A stretch of DNA of 5,930 nucleotides, from NCBI GenBank assembly GCA_902464345.1, contig CABQJA010000148.1:1-5930 (forward strand), written 5' to 3'. Position 1 is the stretch's first letter, and each line of letters starts with the position of its first letter. Origin of the DNA: an uncultured Clostridium sp. GTDB lineage: Bacteria > Bacillota > Clostridia > Lachnospirales > Lachnospiraceae. Under the pieces are notes generated by a model. That model was not told the origin of the DNA. It saw nothing but the letters and a program-made list of their open reading frames with translations, and made no database searches. A program made the translations under genes and the position numbers. Positions 4,617 to 5,930 of the stretch are shown piece by piece.

Positions 4617-5673
4617 TATTAATAATATCGTTTAAGGTTTCCTCTTTGCATATATTCTTTCCGAGATACTTTGCATAGCGGTCTGCAATATTCAGAGAGG
4701 ATTCCTTGATCCGTGCTTCTGTCTGTCCCTGTTCTTCACCGGTTGCTTCACACTGCTGTTTCAGCTCCTCCACCTTGCCCTGGCGTCTGCCGTTGATTTC
4801 ATCCGTAATTACCTGCTTCGTCTGTTGTTCAAACTCCGTCAGTGCATTCTGCTTCTGCTGTGCTACCGCATCCAGCTCCTCCTGCAGTTTCTCGATCCGG
4901 GCATCATACTCACCCAGCTCGTACTGGCTCTCATCCTTATCCTTGTTGATTGCATTCTTGATTGCCTGTACATTCTTATCATTTGCAACCATCTGATTCC
5001 GGATCTTTCTTCCTTCTGCGATCACATCTCTGTGACGAACCTTCGTCAGATTGAATATGAGGAAATATATTCCGAGCACGATCAACAGGGTCAGTGCGAT
5101 CACAATTGCCATAAAATACGGTGCTTCCGCAAACTTCTTGCCTACAAAGATAACACCGCTGAACAGACGATAGGAGCCGTATGGAATGCCTACCAGTCCG
5201 ATCAGAATGAATAAGATCAGCACCAGAATCTCCTTAACGCCCTTTGGCATAAATAAAATATAATACAGCTCTGACCGACAGAACGACGGCACATGATTCT
5301 TCTTAAATAAGGTCGCCATCTCTGTCTTCAGCTGTCTGGTATGCTCCTTTACATCTGCGGTCTCTTCATCCACCCGCTGTCCTACACGTTCCAGTTTCTC
5401 CTTGCTCTTCTCATCCTGTGCCTTCTTGATCTTCTTACGTCCGGCATCCAGCTGATCATCATAGGTCTTCTCGATCTCGTTCTTTCGCTTCTTGATCGTG
5501 GTCGCAATCTCATCATGAATCGACTTCTCTTCCTGTGAGACTGCCTTTCGTAATTTATCCTGCTTATCATTTAACTGCTTCAGATGCTGCTCCAGCTGAT
5601 TGTACTGTGCTACTTCGTCTCGGATCTGAATCAGATAATCTACATTCTGATTAAAAATATTCTCGGTATCCAT
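4498..5673 (-). CDS. Unrecognised two-helix membrane protein with long coiled coils
   Basis: I do not recognise a named family in this 391-residue protein. The N-terminal part (about 15-125) is a long charged, probably coiled-coil region rich in Lys, Glu and Gln. A short conserved-looking linker VPSFCRSELYYILFMPKG (128-145) with one Cys leads to two membrane helices at about 149-169 and 186-209. A second coiled coil follows (about 222-335). The C-terminal piece (about 330-371: AKYLGKNICKEETLNDIINI..., DTISEGIAIYK) looks like a small helical module, and the last 20 residues are polar and unremarkable. Two helices with charged arms place both coiled coils on the same side, probably the cytoplasm, so a membrane-tethered scaffold or assembly role is conceivable but unproven. 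The ATG is secured by AGGAGG (5686-5681) with 7-nt spacing. The gene is apparently monocistronic, with its own promoter, and overlaps yyaC tail to tail. Confidence 0.85.
   Translation of the reverse strand: MDTENIFNQNVDYLIQIRDEVAQYNQLEQHLKQLNDKQDKLRKAVSQEEKSIHDEIATTIKKRKNEIEKTYDDQLDAGRKKIKKAQDEKSKEKLERVGQRVDEETADVKEHTRQLKTEMATLFKKNHVPSFCRSELYYILFMPKGVKEILVLILFILIGLVGIPYGSYRLFSGVIFVGKKFAEAPYFMAIVIALTLLIVLGIYFLIFNLTKVRHRDVIAEGRKIRNQMVANDKNVQAIKNAINKDKDESQYELGEYDARIEKLQEELDAVAQQKQNALTEFEQQTKQVITDEINGRRQGKVEELKQQCEATGEEQGQTEARIKESSLNIADRYAKYLGKNICKEETLNDIINIMQTEQIDTISEGIAIYKGETPHRNQESLPEGESSPRRG
4532..4561. repeat. Inverted repeat inside the convergent gene overlap
   Basis: AGAGATTCC (4532-4540) and GGAGTCTCT (4553-4561) form a 9-bp stem around a 12-nt loop, with one U-G pair in plus-strand RNA (A-C on the minus strand). 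It sits in the middle of the 119-bp overlap between yyaC and the opposite gene. No U-run follows on either strand, so it is not a standard intrinsic terminator. It could stall polymerase, guide 3'-end trimming or be chance. Confidence 0.4.
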
Positions 5674-5702
5674 CGTTTTACCTCCTGCCCTTAGATATTC
5701 TT

Positions 5703-5731
5703 ATTTTAGCAAAGCTACAGACAATTAACAA
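5703..5731 (-). promoter_or_regulatory. Promoter of the coiled-coil membrane protein gene
   Basis: The minus strand has TTGTTA (5731-5726), exactly 17 bp, then TAAAAT (5708-5703) preceded by TGC, an extended -10 arrangement. The predicted start is near 5696, leaving a short leader of about 22 nt with AGGAGG at 5686-5681. This is the best promoter match for this gene and would make its transcript independent. Confidence 0.6.
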
Positions 5732-5805
5732 CCGTTTCTTCTATTATCAGACATTTTTTCCGGAAATACGTTATAAAAACTTCATATTTTTTTCTTGTTT
5801 TTACA

Positions 5806-5834
5806 TTGTACTATACCCCGATTTTCGTTATAAT
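5806..5834 (+). promoter_or_regulatory. Possible promoter of the downstream plus-strand gene
   Basis: TATAAT (5829-5834) is a perfect -10 box with TTGTAC (5806-5811) 17 bp upstream, a weak -35 box (3/6). A start near 5841 gives a leader of about 54 nt before the ATG at 5895. With the minus-strand promoter at 5703-5731 it makes a divergent pair. TTTCCGGAAA (5757-5766), a 10-bp palindrome, lies between the two -35 boxes. Confidence 0.45.
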
Positions 5835-5894
5835 TATGAATATAGGGTTGATTTTAATGAGATTTTTTATCTATATAATCAGGAGGGCTTACAC

Positions 5895-5930
5895 ATGAAT
5901 ATTTTATTTTTCCTGCTTCCCAAGAGTGAA
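5895..5930 (+). CDS. Start of a protein gene, possibly CBS-domain protein (first 12 codons)
   Basis: The ATG at 5895 follows AGGAGGG (5881-5887) with 7-nt spacing, an excellent ribosome binding site, and the frame stays open to the right edge. The visible residues are MNILFFLLPKSE. From memory, this opening resembles Lachnospiraceae CBS-domain proteins that begin MNILFFLTPKSE; CBS pairs usually bind adenine nucleotides. Twelve residues cannot prove the family. The gene is divergent from the coiled-coil membrane protein gene. Confidence 0.6.
   Translation, partial: MNILFFLLPKSE

Noticed and set aside
4825..5214. Leu/Ile/Cys-rich plus-strand frame opposite the coiled-coil protein gene
   Set aside because: Antisense of Lys/Glu/Gln-rich coiled-coil codons gives hydrophobic, Leu-rich shadows; it has no ribosome binding site or promoter.
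3830..5766. TCCGGA-core palindromes in three intergenic regions as one regulon site
   Set aside because: TCCGGA also occurs repeatedly inside the genes (for example near 511 and 839), so the shared core is common in this DNA. Only the 12-bp palindrome at 3929-3940 stands out.
5848..5879. TTGATT and TATAAT as a second promoter for the right-hand gene
   Set aside because: The spacer is 20 bp (18 bp only with TATATA), and the start would fall within or beyond the ribosome binding site at 5881-5887.

Overview
The window looks like chromosomal DNA from a spore-forming member of the Clostridia, most likely Lachnospiraceae. The support is a Firmicutes-type 16S rRNA 5' end, a YyaC-type sporulation protein, a DUF5711 protein, strong AGGAGG-type ribosome binding sites and AT-rich sigma-A-like promoters. 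No mobile element, CRISPR array or tRNA is visible.

Layout. Positions 1-68 are the 5' end of a 16S rRNA gene on the minus strand, which continues off the left edge. Behind it (69-418) is a readable rRNA control region: leader hairpins, a boxA-like element, a boxB-like hairpin, a near-consensus promoter with a 17-bp spacer, and an UP-like block of A-tracts phased at exactly 10 bp. Upstream and in the same direction lies a three-gene minus-strand cluster (419-3697). In transcription order it encodes a membrane protein with an N-terminal MPN-like domain and a C-terminal LysM domain, a DUF5711 single-pass membrane protein with a probable beta-propeller, and a CvpA-family four-helix membrane protein. 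The last two overlap by an ATGA. I see no intrinsic terminator between this cluster and the rRNA promoter.

Across a 286-bp gene-free region with a perfect 12-bp palindrome, yyaC (3984-4616, plus strand) encodes a relative of the germination protease GPR. It converges on, and overlaps by 119 bp, a minus-strand gene (4498-5673) for a two-helix membrane protein with long coiled coils and no recognised function. A divergent promoter region (5674-5894) separates that gene from the first 12 codons of a plus-strand gene that resembles Lachnospiraceae CBS-domain proteins.

How the genes may work together (inference): the three-gene cluster reads as a cell-envelope module, linking peptidoglycan (LysM), a propeller on the outer face of the membrane, and a polytopic CvpA protein. 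Its most unusual part is the cytoplasmic MPN-like domain, which appears to have lost its metal-binding residues and so would be a scaffold rather than a peptidase. YyaC belongs to sporulation and is probably unrelated to the envelope cluster.
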